Assembly: GCA_013115125.1 (NCBI GenBank)
Contig: JABANN010000070.1
Location: forward strand, 1 to 64,000
DNA length: 64,000 nucleotides
Direction of reading: 5' to 3'
From: Perkinsus olseni
Lineage: Eukaryota > Perkinsozoa > Perkinsida
Part shown: piece by piece, positions 1 through 8,865 of the stretch
Layout: each line of letters begins with the position of its first letter
Position numbering within the stretch: the stretch's first letter is position 1
The notes under the pieces: generated by a model
What the model was told of the DNA's origin: nothing
Seen by the model: the letters and a program-made list of their open reading frames with translations, nothing else
The model's database searches: none
Translations under genes and position numbers: made by a program

Positions 1-463
1 GACAGAGTAGCACCCATTGAGCCTGAAACTTCTTAAAGTCAGTCAAAGACGGCTGATTAGCAAGCCTTAATGAATTATAACGCTTCAGAACTCTCACACG
101 TCGGCATTGAGGGGAAAGTTCATAAGTAGCTTGAAGATATTCTTTGAGACCAGCGTAAGACGTTTTAACACCATTGACGTACGCATCAGCTATCTTTTTA
201 CCAGAGCCCTTAATACTTTGATGTAACAGCTCCAGCTTAGTGCCTTCATTAATATTACCAGCCAAACCAACAACACGCTCCCAGCCCTTGATGAAGAACT
301 GCCAGTCATCACCATCATCAGGGTTAAATGAGGGAAGCTGCAGACTGTCAGTAAGCTTAACACCAACGGATTGGGAACGAGTGGTAGCAAGTTGCTGTTG
401 AGCTGATAAAATGTCACGGAGACCATTTATCACACCTTCTAGCTCAGAAAACGCAATCGACAT
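1..463 (-). CDS. Retrotransposon gag-like capsid protein, partial (runs off left edge)
   Basis: The minus strand is open from an ATG at 463 to the window edge, giving the first 154 residues. A helical N-terminus is followed by a segment around LQLPSFNPDDGDDWQFF and a helix-rich stretch containing LKEYLQATYEL and FKKFQAQW. This resembles the capsid (gag) domain of LTR or Pao/Bel-type retroelements, where a 'P.F..GD...W..F' pattern opens the domain; that family link is inference. The stop codon and any pol region lie outside the window. The element points left, away from the DIRS-like element on its right. Its leader or terminal repeat should lie in 464 to about 830, but I could not define repeat edges there. 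Confidence 0.6.
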   Translation of the reverse strand, partial: MSIAFSELEGVINGLRDILSAQQQLATTRSQSVGVKLTDSLQLPSFNPDDGDDWQFFIKGWERVVGLAGNINEGTKLELLHQSIKGSGKKIADAYVNGVKTSYAGLKEYLQATYELSPQCRRVRVLKRYNSLRLANQPSLTDFKKFQAQWVLLC

Positions 464-874
464 TGTTCTTCACCAAAGGGAACGTTCACGGAGTTATCTG
501 CACTAAGAGGAGTTCTCGGTTCCAGTACCAATTTGTAGTGAATGTTGTTGATACCACTACAACTCAACTCACACAGAGTTGTTAAAGGCTTAACTTAACC
601 CTTACTTATGAAAGGACAGTAACTCAGACCAGTACTAGCTTGCGCTAAGATACTGGAGACAGAATACACAAGTAGACGTTAACACAATCTCATCACAAAG
701 AGGATTGACTAAGAATCCCACTTGGCAGCAGGTCTCTGCTTTGGTTGGTGTCTGTAACGTCCCCTATGACCCAATTTGGATTGTTGCTACTGTCGGATTG
801 GTTAATCGGTAGCCGGAGCCGAGCTGCGATTGAAGGGTCATCTTACGAATAGTTCAACGATATCTGTTGTTTCC
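464..874. other. Non-coding stretch between two retroelements
   Basis: No convincing ORF starts with ATG here. The stretch is probably the 5' leader or terminal repeat of the leftward retroelement that begins at 463. A second copy would be needed to define a repeat, and none is inside the window. Confidence 0.3.
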
Positions 875-1129
875 ATGGCCCAACAACTTCCTTCCAAGTA
901 CATCCAGAATGATCAAGACTCTTCTGGGGACGAGTGGTATGCTATGGGAAGCGAAGCAGACTGGAACCAGTCTGGAAGTGTTGCGAAGGAAGACCATGTT
1001 GACCAACTCAGCGTACTGGAAGAGATGCTCCGTGAGTTGGAGAAGGAGCGAGATGCTAAGAAGACTATTAGGAAGGCCGTAAGAAGTCGACCGCCTTCCA
1101 GAGATCCTCCGCGGAGACGCTTTGCATAA
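875..1129 (+). CDS. Small acidic ORF upstream of the DIRS-like element, hypothetical
   Basis: An ATG at 875 opens an 84-codon frame. The product has an acidic first half, a short coiled-coil-like stretch (LEEMLRELEKERDAKK) and a basic Arg/Pro-rich tail (RSRPPSRDPPRRRF). I do not recognise a family. It may be a leader ORF of the retroelement whose gag starts 800 bp downstream, or a remnant of another element. Weak but real-looking coding character. Confidence 0.3.
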   Translation: MAQQLPSKYIQNDQDSSGDEWYAMGSEADWNQSGSVAKEDHVDQLSVLEEMLRELEKERDAKKTIRKAVRSRPPSRDPPRRRFA

Positions 1130-1930
1130 AGCACTGTCCATCTTATTTGTTTCTCTCGCTTTCATATTTGAACCGTAGTTTAGACTTTGAGTTTCTCAAA
1201 CCAGTTCGTCAATTGGCCTGGGCTTCTTGATAAGTCCCGCGCAATGTTCGTAGCAAAGCTTCTTGCTTGAAAGTCTTGTTTGGGATCCGCTTTCGCTCGA
1301 TACGCGGTGATAGGGTACAATTACTACTTAACAGCGCTTGGTGATTGAAGGGCGCTTCACATTACTGCACCCGTTCCCCTTCCTTTCACATGCCCAAGAG
1401 TTTCAAGCTCGCTCACTAGTTTTCACTATCCCCGGTGTTTCCTGTCGTTCAGACCCTTGGTCGGAATATCACTCCCGATTCAGCACTTGCGCGTGGAATA
1501 ATTCGAGTAGTTCCGTCGAAGTGTCGAGCCGGACTAATTTCGGTTATTTGATGTTTGAAGGCGGTATGTGGCGTAGCAGTCATGCTACTCACCCTGCAAT
1601 CCGAAGGTTGCGGGTTCAATCCCCGGTAGGGCCACCGAAGTCACATCGGGACTCCCTCAGGGAGGAAGGTACGAAGTTGCTTGAAACACATGCTCGAGAA
1701 TCACGTACGGCGCGAGCGCAGACTCCTGTCGATGACAGTGGCAATCTGGGGTCGCCCGATAGGGCCTCCTGGTACGTGTAGGGCGAAACGTGAAACAGTG
1801 ACGAAAGATGCCAACCGCAAAATGCTGAGGTGCTGAATCGAGGGTTCGAAATTCTGATGATGCACTCAGGGCTTGGGGATCCACAAACTGCTTCTTTTAG
1901 TAGTGAGCTTTCACTTTCATTTGCTTCGCC
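1130..1930. other. Leader of the DIRS-like element with pol III-like boxes
   Basis: This stretch has no ORF I trust. It contains a tRNA-like segment at about 1559-1633 with an A-box-like TGGCGTAGCAGT at 1569 and a B-box GGTTCAATCCC at 1613. It is probably the left non-coding part of the retroelement. I found no clear copy of it after 6607, so split direct repeats or inverted termini are not demonstrated. Confidence 0.35.
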
Positions 1931-2956
1931 ATGCCCGCGGTCCAAGATATCATACAACTTACCATTCAAGGCCAGCAGGATGCCGATGTATGGGGCCCCA
2001 AGATAGTCACTTCATTGGAGGCGTACGGTATTGTGTCCGCTCTACTACTGTCCTCTATCAGCGAGGATACTATTGCTGCCGTAACCTCCAACGCTTGCGA
2101 GGGCACAGCGGCTGATGAAATCGACCAGAAGAAGCACAATGTGAAGACCGTCATTAAGGGAGCAGCTACGGAAGCGGCTAACCAGTTACGTTTACTACAC
2201 GAACGGTCTCTAACAGAGGAGCGGGGTAGAGCCAAGAAGTTGGCGGTGGATCTTCCTGCCCTTTGTAGGACCGCCCATGAGGCAGGAACTAAGATTAGTT
2301 TCCTTCCCAATATGCTTCCCCCTCTCCCAGCTATGAAGAAGGTTCACGACAACCCACTGTTGTACGTTGATCTGTCCGACTTCCGGTTCCCAAAACACGT
2401 TTATGACAACGAGGTCGAAACTGTGACTACTATCACTGGGGAAGTTGTGCAGCATCGTCGTTCGGATGGTAAGAACTCTAACATCGTGTCGATCGGGCAG
2501 TGGAATGAGTGCTTCTTCCGATATGCCACCGCGCTACAGTTATGTGAGGCTGGTAGGGAACAAGTCGACCTGGGCCATCTTATATCGTATGCTATTCATA
2601 TTGCGGACTTGTTTGTTGCTGTGAGGTCCGTCCGAGCAGTTATTGACGCCGAGGCGAGCTATCGCAAGTCCGGCGCGATGGCAGTCGCTAGCGGGGCTAT
2701 ATCCATGAAAGACATGTTCGGTGATGAAGCTTACATTCGACCCAAGTTGGATATGGAAGTTGCTAGAGCCCTGTTGCAACAAACTGACAGGTGGTCTGAT
2801 CAATCTCCTTCTTACGGTAAAGGAAAGGGGTTCAAAGGAAAGGGTTCCAAAGGGAAAGGCGGTAAAGGGAAAGCCAAGGGGTCTCAGAGATCGGCCCCAT
2901 ACTCCTCTCCCGCCGAGCCTGCACCTACCCCTCAAGTGAACCCCAAGTCAGCATAG
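1931..2956 (+). CDS. Gag-like protein of DIRS-type retrotransposon
   Basis: This 341-residue ORF starts at an ATG after a pyrimidine-rich leader. The body is mostly helical and has no enzyme motif that I can see. The last 50 residues are a run of Gly-Lys units (KGKGFKGKGSKGKGGKGKAK) followed by a Ser/Pro-rich tail, a typical nucleic-acid-binding end of gag-type proteins in DIRS elements, where zinc knuckles are often missing. Its place directly before the RT ORF supports the gag assignment. It would package the element's RNA. Confidence 0.7.
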   Translation: MPAVQDIIQLTIQGQQDADVWGPKIVTSLEAYGIVSALLLSSISEDTIAAVTSNACEGTAADEIDQKKHNVKTVIKGAATEAANQLRLLHERSLTEERGRAKKLAVDLPALCRTAHEAGTKISFLPNMLPPLPAMKKVHDNPLLYVDLSDFRFPKHVYDNEVETVTTITGEVVQHRRSDGKNSNIVSIGQWNECFFRYATALQLCEAGREQVDLGHLISYAIHIADLFVAVRSVRAVIDAEASYRKSGAMAVASGAISMKDMFGDEAYIRPKLDMEVARALLQQTDRWSDQSPSYGKGKGFKGKGSKGKGGKGKAKGSQRSAPYSSPAEPAPTPQVNPKSA

Positions 2957-3072
2957 TCGTCGCTGGAACCAGCCCGAATCTAGTGGTTTTTTCTCATTTT
3001 ACAAACACGTTGTGTTGAAGTTGAGGCCTGGAAGGTAGCATAGTCATTTATCTTCTCAGTTTATTCTATTCA

Positions 3073-5319
3073 ATGCCTAAGAGAACGCGTTCTGCTGAAG
3101 CCAAGGCAAGAAGAAATCAACGTCGCCGGGAGCGGCGCGACTCGACGATGGATAATCGTGATCGAGCGGAGGCCTTTTTATTCGACGTCGGTGATAAGGT
3201 TGGTGAACAGCAAGCTCATTTGCAGTTCTACAACACTACAGCCTACAACTCTAAGGGTAACTGGAAGGATGAGGTATTAGAGAGGCTCACTGACGGTTCC
3301 TCTAGACCGGAGTACTGCACGTGGTTTAAGAATCGTTCATCCGACACCCCTGGAGTCCTCCAGCAGTTACAGGCAGCTCTCGAAGATGCGGTCACGCGTG
3401 CTCTAACGCCACCCGTTTCGGAGCAACTTTCTGCCTGGAGTGAACTCCCACGATCTTCGCAAGGTGAAAACTGCCCATTCAAGAAACCAACTCTATCGGC
3501 TGATCTTGACAAGAGTGCTGAAGGATTGGCTGTTTCTTTTGCGTCGGTCCTTGGAAGTTCCACTGCAAAATCTCCACAGTGCAACATTCGAGCTCGGCTT
3601 ACTCGTGACCTCTTGCTGGCTATTTCTCAACCTGGTGTACCAGAAGACTTAGACATATGCAACGAGGTTCAACGTGGCTGTCACGTTGGGTATGGCCGTC
3701 CTGTCCGTGCGACCGGTTTATGGCCGAAGGACAGAGGCCCGAAGCACTCTGGTTTTGGTCTCTCCTACGAAGACGGCCAAGTCTGGAAAAACTATAGGTC
3801 TGCTGATGACGTAGCAGACCTGGTTCAGGCAACGCTGGATGACGAAGTTGCAAAAGGTCATATGGCCAAGTTGCCCGCAGCTCCGGAAGGTGCGGTTATA
3901 ACCAAACTGGCGTGCGTTCCCAAGCCGAATGGTAAGGTTCGCTTGATTGATGATCTTCGCCGTTCCGGAGTTAACGAGAAGATTCACTGTGAGGAAACCA
4001 TATGCCTTCCTGGCCTAGCGTCGGCGGCCTTCCTGGTCCAACAGCAGAAGAAAAGATCCCCTGAGGAGGAGCTGGTGTGGATCGAAGCTGACATAGCCTC
4101 GGCGTTTCGCCATATCCCGGTCCATGTCGATGACCAGAAGCTCTTACTGAACCATGTTGGTCAGTGGTACTTCAGACACTTGCGTCTCCCCTTTGGACTA
4201 CGGAGCTCTCCTCTGCTGTGGTGCCGATATTTTGCATGCGTACACCGCATATTGAAAAAGTTGGTCCCGTCCGACACCGATATTGGTTCGGGTATGATCT
4301 ACGTTGATGATCTTGGTTGGATCACAACAAGAAGGGAGTCTTTGAGGATGCTTCTTCGTATTCTTCTGGTATATAAGGCGTTGGGGCTTGACGTTGCTTA
4401 TGATAAGCTCCGGATCACTTCATCGCCACATAGCCTTGGTTTCGAATGGGACCTTGCATCCCAAACAGTCCGAGTGCCAGAACCGAAACGACTGTCTCTA
4501 GTGGAGGAGACGCAACTCGTGGTGGATTCCTTCAAGTTCTGCTCTGTACCTATCTCTCTTATTGAACGAGTCACGGGACGTCTCAGCTGGTTATGCCAAG
4601 TGACTCCGAGGCTGCGACATCTACTTCAACCTTGGTATGCCCTCAAGAAAGCAGCTAATTCTCGACACCTCCGAGTAGTCCGGGTTGGCGAGAAGTTGGT
4701 GGACTCCGCACGATCGTTTCTGGAGGTTCTACGTTCGCCGAGTCTAACTCATACCACTGCCTCGCAAGTGCTCGGATGGGAAGATTCCGGAGGAATTCCG
4801 GAAACAGTGGTAGTCGCCGACTCTTCACTTTCGGCGATGGGGGGTGTGCTTTTCCAAATGGGAGAAAACCCCATGAGAACTGAATGGTTTCATTGGTCCT
4901 TCTCTGACGAGCTGGCGCGGCTGCCTCTGGTCAACAGTTCTGTCGTCACCAGCTCAGACATCTGCCCATTAGAATTGATTGCGGTCGGCGTTGGCATCTC
5001 ACGAGCGTTTGCGAGAGGCAGCCGGGTGGTACATGTCCTAACAGACAACAAAGCTACGATGTCAGCTATCAACAAGAACTACTCTTCATCCCCTCGGATG
5101 AGCCAAGTACTCTACGCCTTGCGGGAGTTGTGGCCGAAGGTGGGATATATGGTTACAGCCCACCACTTGAGTGGACCTTCGAATGTTCTAGCAGACTTCT
5201 TGTCCCGATCGGAGCTGGATGTCATCCGCAAGTCCATGGTTGACGTGGCTGAGGAAGGAGATATCTCAGGTATCTTAGATGGCCTACTGAAGTCGGTATC
5301 CGCATATTCACGAGCGTGA
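3073..5319 (+). CDS. Reverse transcriptase-RNase H polyprotein of DIRS-type element
   Basis: 748 residues, beginning with a strongly basic N-terminus (MPKRTRSAEAKARRNQRRRE). RT motif A is visible as EADIASAFRHIPV, motif B as LPFGLRSSP and the catalytic motif C as IYVDDLGW. Behind it the RNase H core shows its acidic residues in VVVADSSLSAMGG, ICPLELIAV, VLTDNKATMSAIN and NVLADFLSR. Together these copy element RNA into DNA and remove the template. The frame is intact. No aspartic protease or methyltransferase signature was recognised. The YVDD catalytic box and the RT-RH order fit the DIRS/Ngaro group. Confidence 0.9.
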   Translation: MPKRTRSAEAKARRNQRRRERRDSTMDNRDRAEAFLFDVGDKVGEQQAHLQFYNTTAYNSKGNWKDEVLERLTDGSSRPEYCTWFKNRSSDTPGVLQQLQAALEDAVTRALTPPVSEQLSAWSELPRSSQGENCPFKKPTLSADLDKSAEGLAVSFASVLGSSTAKSPQCNIRARLTRDLLLAISQPGVPEDLDICNEVQRGCHVGYGRPVRATGLWPKDRGPKHSGFGLSYEDGQVWKNYRSADDVADLVQATLDDEVAKGHMAKLPAAPEGAVITKLACVPKPNGKVRLIDDLRRSGVNEKIHCEETICLPGLASAAFLVQQQKKRSPEEELVWIEADIASAFRHIPVHVDDQKLLLNHVGQWYFRHLRLPFGLRSSPLLWCRYFACVHRILKKLVPSDTDIGSGMIYVDDLGWITTRRESLRMLLRILLVYKALGLDVAYDKLRITSSPHSLGFEWDLASQTVRVPEPKRLSLVEETQLVVDSFKFCSVPISLIERVTGRLSWLCQVTPRLRHLLQPWYALKKAANSRHLRVVRVGEKLVDSARSFLEVLRSPSLTHTTASQVLGWEDSGGIPETVVVADSSLSAMGGVLFQMGENPMRTEWFHWSFSDELARLPLVNSSVVTSSDICPLELIAVGVGISRAFARGSRVVHVLTDNKATMSAINKNYSSSPRMSQVLYALRELWPKVGYMVTAHHLSGPSNVLADFLSRSELDVIRKSMVDVAEEGDISGILDGLLKSVSAYSRA

Positions 5320-5485
5320 GTGAATGAGACGGAGTTGGCCGGAGCCTACTTTGGGTGACTGACATTTCGATAGATAGTCTTACTGTATCGTCAACTTGCG
5401 GTCTGTTGCGTTAATTACGGGGCGAGGAATCGAGTGCCTCTGTGAAAACTCACTCGTTACAGCCGTTTCCTAGCCCTTCTTTCAT

Positions 5486-6607
5486 ATGTCCAACAAGGCA
5501 GTCTTACCGTCGGTCGAAGAAGAGTATCGACTCAGAAGGGGCAGTCTTCGCAAGGAGACCAACACCGTGTCGGGAGGCCACACCCCCCAGATGATGGAAG
5601 CGAGGGCGCCTCGACAGAAGAGAAGCCGAGCTATGCCTGAGGTGTCGAGTTCCGACATCGACAACCACATGCAAGCAGCAAGAGCCGCCTCTACCATGCG
5701 CTCTCGCGACTCTACTTTGAAAGGCTACAAGGAGGTTTGCGACAAGCATGGGTTCACACACTTCCCTATCACAGCTGACTCGATGGTGTGTTACATCGTG
5801 TCACTCACTATCAAAGGTCTCATGTGGGAGACGGTGCAGAACTATACTGGAAAGGTGAAGGTGGAGTCAAGGCTGCATGAGACGGCTCCTCTGTCCAACG
5901 CTGACCAGGAGAAGATCCGGTTGGCACTGCATGCGGCGAAACGGCTCCTCAGGAACAGAAAGAAGAAACGGACGGTGACACTGACGGTTAAGCAGTTACG
6001 GCAATTGCTGCAATTGGTCCCTCCGTCAGGCAAGGTAGAGAATGTCCTCGCCTACCTGACAGGCGTGATGGCACTTCTTCGTCTAAAGGAAGTTGTAGCT
6101 CTCCGTAATGAGGACCTCACCTTCAACGAGTCTGATCGGTCACTTCATATACATATACGTCAGTCTAAGACTGATCAGAGCGGTACCGGAGAGACGGTAG
6201 TGGTTGGCTGTGTCAATGGCCTCGAGTCCTCTACCTCGTGCGCCAGCCCATTCTGCATCTATCACCGACTTTGGGTCAAGAAACAGCAGGAGGAAGAGAG
6301 CTCTAGCGATACTTCTAAACTGTTCGAAACCTCTTATACTCAACTCTCTAAGGATATCAAATTCCTTGTTGAAGCTGTTATGGCTGGTTCTGAGGTTGGT
6401 CAGGAGGAGGTTGGCCGGAAGACGTCGCATAGCATGCGACGAACGGGTGTCTTCTTGATGAGCCAAGCTGGCATATCTCTGGAGGCAATCGCCGAGTATG
6501 GCCGTTGGAGTGATACCAGTACCGTGGCGAATCACTATATGCGAGATCACTCTGGGAGAGAAGCACGTGAGAAGCTTTACTCTCAGAGAATGACTGGAGT
6601 TGAGTAG
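5486..6607 (+). CDS. Tyrosine recombinase (integrase) of DIRS-type element
   Basis: 373 residues starting at an ATG preceded by a pyrimidine stretch. The C-terminal catalytic domain shows the tyrosine-recombinase set: the first Arg in LLRLKEVVALR, a Lys in IRQSKTD, the H-x-x-R box in HSMRRTGVF, a Trp in YGRWSD and the nucleophilic Tyr in VANHYMRD. The N-terminal half is a helical core-binding domain (DSTLKGYKEVCDKHGF). This enzyme would insert a circular DNA copy of the element without target-site duplication. It is 166 bp downstream of the RT ORF and probably on the same transcript. Confidence 0.9.
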   Translation: MSNKAVLPSVEEEYRLRRGSLRKETNTVSGGHTPQMMEARAPRQKRSRAMPEVSSSDIDNHMQAARAASTMRSRDSTLKGYKEVCDKHGFTHFPITADSMVCYIVSLTIKGLMWETVQNYTGKVKVESRLHETAPLSNADQEKIRLALHAAKRLLRNRKKKRTVTLTVKQLRQLLQLVPPSGKVENVLAYLTGVMALLRLKEVVALRNEDLTFNESDRSLHIHIRQSKTDQSGTGETVVVGCVNGLESSTSCASPFCIYHRLWVKKQQEEESSSDTSKLFETSYTQLSKDIKFLVEAVMAGSEVGQEEVGRKTSHSMRRTGVFLMSQAGISLEAIAEYGRWSDTSTVANHYMRDHSGREAREKLYSQRMTGVE

Positions 6608-7289
6608 ATCCGTGTGTTGGATATCTGTGAGCTTTGATATCTTAAGAGGTTGGCGTTTGTTGAGTTTGTCAATGAGGATGAGACGGAAGGGAGGTAGGAC
6701 TAGAGTTTGTCTTCATCGATATCCCGAGGTAAGTCCGCAGAGAGGCTTGGGATTGTATTCGTTGATAGACACTCTCAGTCCTAATAGATGACCGCTGACT
6801 GGAGTGTGGTGAGTCACAGCCTGTGGGTCTTTCCACAGCGACCACCGCCTTGTGGTTCCATCTGTCTGGCAGCTCACCGTGAGTTGCTCTCATGTTTGCT
6901 GGCTGTTCTGAACAGTCTGTGACATATGGACCACACCAGTTCTGCTGTGTGCAACGCAATTCGCATTGCCCTAGCTACCTTGGCCAGTCAGCTACATCTA
7001 TCCGTCCCATCCTCTACGTCACTGGGAATTTCACGCTGTAAGTGCGTTTTTCGTGGGTGGTAGGTAGCGTCGTACGAGGGATTGGGAGTAGATAAATTAC
7101 CAGCAGCCGTTCGAAGCCTGCCTGCGTTGTACGATATAGATAGTAGCGGGTAGATACATGGGAGGTCGAGTGGCCGCGGCTCTCGTTAACTTTGGCCAAG
7201 GCAGTTTCTGAATAGTATAGCGAGTAACGCCTTTTTCAGTCAGAAAGCTCCAATGAGTTGAGCAGCTGGTGCTACCATAATGTGTTTGA
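6608..7289. other. Non-coding tail of the DIRS-like element and tRNA upstream region
   Basis: No supported gene. The first few hundred bases after the recombinase stop are expected to carry the right-hand terminal repeats of the element, but I could not match them to the left side by eye. The last part is the 5' flank of tRNA-Ser. Confidence 0.3.
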
Positions 7290-7371
7290 GACACTTTGGC
7301 CGAGTGGTTAAGGCGGCGGCCTGCTAAGCCGTTGGGCTATGCCCGCGAGGGTTCGAATCTCTCACGTGTCG
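7290..7371 (+). tRNA. tRNA-Ser (anticodon GCU)
   Basis: An 82-nt class II cloverleaf. The acceptor strand GACACTT pairs with ACGTGTC apart from one mismatch, followed by the G discriminator usual for serine. The D arm carries TGGCCGAGTGG (A box). The anticodon loop CTGCTAA gives GCU. A long variable arm (TGGGCTATGCCC) and the T arm GAGGGTTCGAATCTCTC (B box) follow. Decodes AGC/AGU. Confidence 0.92.
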
Positions 7372-7416
7372 TCATGGTTTCGAAAGTTATCGCAATATCG
7401 GCCACAGCTGAAAGCC

Positions 7417-7490
7417 TGCCCGATGCAGGATTCGAACCTACGACCATCTGCTCCGTAGGCAGTCATTCTATCCAGCTGAACTAATCGGGC
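7417..7490 (-). tRNA. tRNA-Arg (anticodon ACG)
   Basis: A 74-nt minus-strand cloverleaf. The acceptor GCCCGAT pairs perfectly with ATCGGGC and is followed by an A discriminator. The anticodon loop CTACGGA gives ACG (read as inosine-CG), the T arm contains GGTTCGAATCC, and the D arm contains TAGTTCAGCTGGATAGA. It lies 45 bp from tRNA-Ser in tail-to-tail orientation. Confidence 0.95.
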
Positions 7491-7590
7491 ATCCAGGAGC
7501 AGTTCGTGAACCTCCTCGATTGCCGGGACATTTTCGTCGTTGGGAGCTGAGAAATCAATCACTCGTTAACTGGTTAATTGATTCATTGAT
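7484..7590. repeat. Copy 1 of a 107-bp direct repeat, overlapping the tRNA-Arg 5' end
   Basis: The block beginning ATCGGGCATCC and ending near TTGATTCATTGAT recurs at 7889-7995 with roughly 80-85% identity by eye. It includes the first bases of tRNA-Arg (its acceptor 5' strand, read on plus as ATCGGGC). Read on the minus strand, both copies keep a frame of the form IDFS-PNDENV-AIE-VHEL, with many third-position differences. This suggests the unit derives from a coding sequence. Confidence 0.7.
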
Positions 7591-7888
7591 CCGCAACTGA
7601 TCTAAAAAGCAAAAAACTGTTTTTTACATCACCTGATCGATTGACCAATTGACCACTCTGAAGAAAAGTGGAAAAGAGAAAAAAATAAAGCCTAAACGCG
7701 AAAGAGCAGAGTATAGCAGCGAGATGGGCCATGACGGGCAATAACAAGGAAAGCCTGAGAACCTGGAGATCTTCGCTCGGCGCAACAAAACACAGAGGTG
7801 ACGCGTCAGTACGATATCATGCAGTTGTCTTCATTATAATGTAGACTGCGAACGGTGATGTGCCGGAGAAACCTGAAGAGCAGAATCC

Positions 7889-7995
7889 ATCGGGCATCCT
7901 AGATTAGTTCGTGAACCCCCTCGATTGCCTGGACGTTTTCGTCATTAGGAGGTGAGAAATCAATCACCCGTGAACTAGTTGATTGATCTATTGAT
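7889..7995. repeat. Copy 2 of the 107-bp direct repeat
   Basis: This is the second copy of the block at 7484-7590, 405 bp downstream. It also begins ATCGGGCATCC, so the copied segment includes the end of the tRNA acceptor strand, although no tRNA remains beside it. The minus-strand frame reaches a TAG after VHELI. Confidence 0.7.
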
Positions 7996-8865
7996 TCTTG
8001 CGCACTGAGTAGTGAGGCACACACATCAGCCAGCAATGACCGGTGTCACGAAGGGGCGAGAGCCGACGAGAATAGTTGTTAACCCACGAAATCCGCGACC
8101 ATAATGATGTCGCGCAACACCGCCGAAGGCACGACGGCAAAGTTTACCTTTCTGCGCTGAACTCAATATGCCAGAATACTTGGAATGTTACCAACATGTT
8201 TGAGACGAGTATCCAAGCCGATCTCGGCTGCCGAGACTCGGCAGCTATTGGGATGATTGATCCATGGCGCTGAGTGTGACGGTTTTACTTAGTGGAGCAC
8301 GCGTGCCGCGAAGCCTCTAGCGTTCAATCGTTCCGCTAGAAACAGTCGACTGCCCCACGCTGCTCGTATCAACGGGGCCTCGACCATTCGATTTCAGTGC
8401 ATCGCAGAGATAGAAAGTGATGGAAATTCTCCGCCACGCCGACGGTTCCGTCGAAATCAGCAACTTTACAAACACCCTACGCAAACGTCCCCGAATCTCA
8501 GACGCAATGTATGCAAGTTTCGTCCGTTACAGTATATGCGCTCCCTATATACTTCTCCTTCACATTCTTTTGTATATGAGGCGGGACGGGGGTTGCACAG
8601 TTTGCAGGAGACGCTGGATGTCTACTCCTTTCACCGTGGAAGCACCACGAACGAACTCGATCGGCCATCTCGTGTGAGATATGCCAGGGGTTCATACGTT
8701 GTTATGCCGCATCCTCTGCAATGTTCAGACTCGACACACGAGAGCTTGGTAGACTCAGCCTCTATCTCCCTCATTATACTGTAGCCAACGCAGCACCCAT
8801 CAGATCACCAGTCGCGGTTCACAACAACGATACGGAGATGACAGTCTTGCGCTCATGATGTACAT
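7996..8865. other. Intergenic stretch with only weak small ORFs
   Basis: Several short ORFs occur on both strands. The best is an 84-residue plus frame from an ATG near 8420 (MEILRHADGSVEISNF) with one possible membrane segment. None has a recognisable family or convincing splice structure, so no gene is claimed. Confidence 0.3.

Larger units (their letters stand above)
1931..6607 (+). mobile_element. DIRS/Ngaro-like tyrosine-recombinase retrotransposon (coding core)
   Basis: Three long plus-strand ORFs follow each other in the order typical of YR retrotransposons: a gag-like protein with a Lys/Gly-rich tail, a reverse transcriptase with RNase H, and a tyrosine recombinase in place of a DDE integrase. 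All three are full length with no frameshift, so the copy may be young. I saw no methyltransferase domain after the RNase H, which fits Ngaro-type or reduced DIRS elements better than classic DIRS1. Terminal repeats could not be located by eye, so the limits given are those of the coding core only. Confidence 0.85.

Noticed and set aside
1130-7289. Terminal repeats of the YR retroelement
   Set aside because: By eye I could not match the left leader with the right tail. A dot plot is needed, so no repeat feature was claimed.
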